Source of the DNA: Methanobacteriota archaeon
Lineage (GTDB): Archaea > Halobacteriota > Bog-38 > Methanoflorentales > Methanoflorentaceae
NCBI GenBank assembly: GCA_028679495.1
Contig: JAJRBK010000034.1
Span: 1 to 8,962, forward strand
Direction of reading: 5' to 3'
Length of the DNA stretch: 8,962 bases
Shown piece by piece: positions 6,648 through 8,962 of this stretch. Position numbers and translations under genes: made by a program. The notes beneath the pieces were generated by a model, which was not told the DNA's origin, did no database searches, and saw only the letters and a program-made list of their open reading frames with translations. Within the stretch, counting starts at the first letter, position 1; the number at the start of each line of letters is the position of its first letter.

Positions 6648-7733
6648 CTATGTGCTGCAAATGATGTCGTCAGGTCGAGCCCGTCTAACCACACTGCTGA
6701 TAATATTTCTGGTTCCGCAGAGGTTGTTTGATCTGTCATCGATGATGAGGAGGTCGGCCCGCTTTCCCATCTCGATTGAGCCGACCTCGTGATCGCGCTG
6801 AAGGATCTTCGCGTTGTTTATGGTTGCCATTTGGAGCACCTTTCGATCATCGCGCAAATACGCCTTCGATACAAATTCCATTTCTGCAAACATGTTAAGC
6901 GAATTCAACATCACGTTGTCTGTGCCAAGCCCTACGATCGTGCTTTCGAGCATTTGGGCAATTGGAGGATGTCGAAATGATGATCCTACGCCTGTCATAA
7001 GATTCGACCTCGGACACACGATAATTGGAATCCTGCTCTCAATCTGATGCTTAGAAGCGTGTGTCATGTGGATGAGGTAATCAGGGTCTAACGCCAAGGC
7101 TGAGTCTACATCAGAGGCGTCTTTTTCTCCTGCGTGAATAGCAACAAACTTGCCCCGTTCTTGTGCTCGTTTGGTAATGTACGAAATGATTGAGCTGTTA
7201 AAATCATTGGTTCCACTGAGTCCAAGGCCCTGCGCGTGATCAAGAATGGTATCAATCTCATCTTCTACTATATAATCCCGAGCATCATTTGGTCTACCAA
7301 GTATGATCACCCGCACGGTTTTTAGCGAGTTCTGTGCGGTTTTTAACGCGTTTATGCCTTCGATCCCCCCCTCCCGGAAATCAGCAAGCAAGCTCGTTCC
7401 AGTAGATGCCGCATCTGTGAGGGATCGTCGCATTGCTTGCGCCAGCGCTTCTGTCGATACCGCGCCCAGAGCCTGGTGCTTGATACTGTCTGGCGGTCGT
7501 ACCAATTTATCCAACGTATCAAACGGCATATCTTTGATTATTGAATCGCCAAGATGGGTATGAGCATTAATTAAGGATGGGATGACCACTCCACACGCTC
7601 TGCAATCTTCTGGCTTAACGGTGGAGCGTTCTTCTACCTCGACGATCATTCCTCGCTCAACGTGGACGTATCCTGTTACAAGTTCGAGGTCATGACCATG
7701 GAGAACCTTGCCTCCAACAACGTACTCGTCCAT
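6648..7733 (-). CDS. Metal-dependent amidohydrolase (TRZ/ATZ or S-adenosylhomocysteine/5'-deoxyadenosine deaminase-like)
   Basis: 361 residues of the amidohydrolase superfamily, a cytoplasmic TIM-barrel hydrolase. A small beta domain (1-50) precedes the metal motif NAHTH (His58, His60). Further probable ligands are His200 in AIHAGE, His225 in HMTHAS and Asp272 in GLGTDN. The C-terminus (GKRADLLIID, then VVRRARPDDI) returns to the beta domain, as expected for this family. The family includes deaminases of adenine nucleosides, guanine and N-substituted triazines; the substrate cannot be decided from the motifs. At 361 residues it is shorter than the roughly 420-residue deoxyadenosine/SAH deaminases of methanogens and resembles a separate archaeal group. 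It ends in TAG; readthrough would add only 12 sense codons before TGA, and the end after RARPDD looks natural. No Shine-Dalgarno site precedes the ATG; a TTTAAAATA box suggests a near-leaderless mRNA. Confidence 0.88.
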   Translation of the reverse strand: MDEYVVGGKVLHGHDLELVTGYVHVERGMIVEVEERSTVKPEDCRACGVVIPSLINAHTHLGDSIIKDMPFDTLDKLVRPPDSIKHQALGAVSTEALAQAMRRSLTDAASTGTSLLADFREGGIEGINALKTAQNSLKTVRVIILGRPNDARDYIVEDEIDTILDHAQGLGLSGTNDFNSSIISYITKRAQERGKFVAIHAGEKDASDVDSALALDPDYLIHMTHASKHQIESRIPIIVCPRSNLMTGVGSSFRHPPIAQMLESTIVGLGTDNVMLNSLNMFAEMEFVSKAYLRDDRKVLQMATINNAKILQRDHEVGSIEMGKRADLLIIDDRSNNLCGTRNIISSVVRRARPDDIICST

Positions 7734-7740
7734 AACAACG

Positions 7741-7748
7741 TATAAATC
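7741..7748 (+). promoter_or_regulatory. TATA box of the Sec61-beta gene (leaderless)
   Basis: TATAAATC is centred about 26 bases before the ATG at 7771, so transcription should begin at the start codon itself. No Shine-Dalgarno site is present (the preceding bases are GTATTTTAAACT). Confidence 0.55.
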
Positions 7749-7759
7749 ATAGCAAACTG

Positions 7760-7768
7760 TATTTTAAA
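7760..7768 (-). promoter_or_regulatory. TATA box of the amidohydrolase gene
   Basis: The minus strand reads TTTAAAATA, centred about 31 bases before the amidohydrolase ATG, giving a leader of only a few bases. It sits inside the region between the Sec61-beta TATA box and its start codon. Confidence 0.45.
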
Positions 7769-7770
7769 CT

Positions 7771-7941
7771 ATGGCGAAGGGTAAACGTCAGGCCGCAGGT
7801 CCAATGTCGAGCGCAGGCTTGGTGCGCTACTACGAATCGGAAGAGAAGAGCGCTATTCATATTCCTCCTCGGTCGATTATCCTCGCGTGTATTGTCTCTG
7901 CAGCAGTCGTTTTGGCACTCAACTTTATGTTCGCTAGATAG
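7771..7941 (+). CDS. Preprotein translocase subunit Sec61-beta (SecG equivalent)
   Basis: A small gene of 56 residues ending in TAG. The N-terminus is basic (MAKGKRQAAG) and is followed by the hallmark segment MSSAGLVRYYE (12-22), an acidic/basic stretch, IPPRSIILA and a single transmembrane helix at about 35-54, ending FMFAR. This matches archaeal Sec61-beta in length and motif order. It is a tail-anchored subunit of the SecYE-beta protein-conducting channel, with its N-terminus in the cytoplasm. The start is fixed by the SSAGL spacing and a TATA box at leaderless distance. The next gene, a protein kinase, begins 36 bases later in the same frame, with no stop codon between this TAG and its ATG. 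Because the C-terminus of Sec61-beta faces outward, a readthrough fusion would put the kinase outside the cell, so the TAG most likely terminates here. Confidence 0.93.
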   Translation: MAKGKRQAAGPMSSAGLVRYYESEEKSAIHIPPRSIILACIVSAAVVLALNFMFAR

Positions 7942-7977
7942 CTCAGCCAGCAATGCTCTTTCATAACTAGCGAGGGA

Positions 7978-8832
7978 ATGAGCGATCTTCACTTAGGCAG
8001 ATATGGGCGCAGGCTTCTTCAAACCGCCTTAACAGATAAGTTTTCGCGTACGTTTTATGTGGGCCTAGAAGACTATCTCGAAAGAGAGTTACGAGCGGAT
8101 AAAGTGACGATCGAGAGGCGTACACATGGTTCACACTGGATTTCTGTTCCCTTAAAAGTAAACGTCTGTACCCGTAATGAATACCGCTCTCTTTTTGCGA
8201 AAGTCATTACTGAAAAGGGGCTGCGCAATTTTAATTACGCGGTTGAGAGTCGAAATTTGCGCGTTCGAATCCTCGCAGATTTGTGCGGACTTAGATACAA
8301 AAAGGCCCTTTCTAGGCACGATATTCTCAGCTACGAAGCCGCGATTTTATTGAGATTTCGGGCGGCGAGGATTTGTGCACCGGAGCCCCTAAAACTATTT
8401 GAAATAGGCGTCTACTCGCTGTTGATGCTGGAATACATTGAAGGTATCCCTCTCGGAGAAGGGATTCTACGACAGGAGGACGCCGTGCGCGTGCTGCAGA
8501 TAGTAAGACAGCTACGGGATAACAAACTTGTCCACGGTGATATCAAGCTTGACAACTTCGTGCGCGTGAACGACGGGAGCATCTATTTGATAGATTGTCT
8601 AAACTGGACCGGATCGCTTCAGGCAGCAACGCATTACGACCTCGCAAACGCTCTCTACAGTCTCAGTCGGAAGCTCGAGCCCTCCGCTGTGCTAAAGGTG
8701 GCGCGTCAGTTTTTCACTGCGTTAGAGATACGCGAAGCACTAGAATTTATTGACCTGGCTGGAGTCCAAGTTGATGCCCTAACAGACGGGGACAAAGCGC
8801 GTCAGATTAAAGCTGCAATGCAATCCTTTTAA
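7978..8832 (+). CDS. RIO/Bud32-like atypical protein kinase
   Basis: 284 residues. A kinase fold with minimal motifs: probable ATP-anchoring Lys75 in SLFAKVI, helix-C Glu120 in SYEAAILLRF, hinge LMLEYIEGIPL (149-159), catalytic loop HGDIKLDN (186-193; Asp188, Asn193) and metal-binding Asp206 in LIDCLNW, which replaces the usual DFG. There is no long activation segment or substrate lobe of eukaryotic-type kinases, which places it with RIO, Bud32 and LPS-kinase-like families. It is not Bud32 itself: it is longer, has an extra 60-residue N-terminal region and lacks the compact Bud32 form. The substrate is unknown. It directly follows Sec61-beta on the same strand, so co-transcription is likely. 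GAGGGA lies immediately before the ATG, an unusually tight spacing, so the true start could be a little different. It ends in TAA. Confidence 0.82.
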   Translation: MSDLHLGRYGRRLLQTALTDKFSRTFYVGLEDYLERELRADKVTIERRTHGSHWISVPLKVNVCTRNEYRSLFAKVITEKGLRNFNYAVESRNLRVRILADLCGLRYKKALSRHDILSYEAAILLRFRAARICAPEPLKLFEIGVYSLLMLEYIEGIPLGEGILRQEDAVRVLQIVRQLRDNKLVHGDIKLDNFVRVNDGSIYLIDCLNWTGSLQAATHYDLANALYSLSRKLEPSAVLKVARQFFTALEIREALEFIDLAGVQVDALTDGDKARQIKAAMQSF

Positions 8833-8892
8833 ATACGCTAAATCCTATTATGCGTCCAGCACTGCTGTGAGAGAGATACTGTCCGCAGGAAG

Positions 8893-8962
8893 ATGTCAGC
8901 AATCAGCTCGGAACGTAAGAGCGAGTTCAATGATAAACGGCGCATGGATCGCATAGCGCTTA
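8893..8962 (+). CDS. Start of an unidentified gene, cut by the window end
   Basis: An open frame of 23 codons from ATG at 8893, beginning MSAISSERKSEFNDKRRMDR, with AGGAAG immediately upstream as a possible weak ribosome-binding site and an AT-rich CTATTATG about 38 bases upstream. The visible part is charged and probably helical. It lies 60 bp after the kinase stop on the same strand. Too little is visible to name a family, and it could be a chance open frame. Confidence 0.45.
   Translation, partial: MSAISSERKSEFNDKRRMDRIAL

Noticed and set aside
7747..7992. Minus-strand open frame of 81 codons
   Set aside because: It is antisense to Sec61-beta, whose identity is clear, and has no protein-like features.

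Overview
The window comes from an archaeon, most likely a euryarchaeote in or near the methanogen/ANME lineages (Methanomicrobia or Syntrophoarchaeia-like). This rests on a Sec61-beta translocon subunit, a PGF-CTERM cell-surface sorting signal, a fused ADP-forming acyl/acetyl-CoA synthetase next to a BioD-like/DRTGG protein, a CBS-domain regulator, archaeal TATA boxes and starts that look leaderless. The lineage is inferred from gene content only. No tRNA, rRNA, CRISPR array or insertion sequence is visible.

Layout. At 15-1004 (minus) lies an exported surface protein gene interrupted by one in-frame amber (TAG) codon. The upstream part carries a signal peptide, a Ca-loop-like motif and a single CxxCH haem c motif. 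The downstream part carries the PGF-CTERM anchor. At 1167-4276 (plus) is an apparent operon: ADP-forming acetyl/acyl-CoA synthetase, then a P-loop/DRTGG protein with a strong Shine-Dalgarno site. Convergent to it, at 4340-5413 (minus), is a membrane-anchored CARDB-type surface protein with a long hydrophilic cytoplasmic tail. A G-run-rich spacer follows, then a four-CBS-domain regulator (5605-6441, minus) preceded by two neighbouring perfect palindromes. Next is a metal-dependent amidohydrolase (6648-7733, minus). It is separated by only 37 bp from a divergent Sec61-beta gene (7771-7941, plus), which is followed in the same frame by a RIO/Bud32-like protein kinase (7978-8832). The start of another gene (8893 onward) runs off the window.

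How it fits together. The synthetase pair can make ATP from acetyl-CoA, releasing acetate, and the partner protein probably regulates or assists it. Sec61-beta, the anchored CARDB protein and the haem-containing PGF-CTERM protein all relate to the cell envelope, but there is no sequence evidence that they form one pathway.

The most notable observation is the amber codon in the haem/PGF-CTERM gene. The two parts are in the same frame, no other stop lies between them, and export signal and anchor lie on opposite sides of the TAG. Pyrrolysine readthrough or a nonsense mutation are the two main explanations. TAG also ends the Sec61-beta and amidohydrolase genes at natural lengths, so TAG is probably a working stop at least there.
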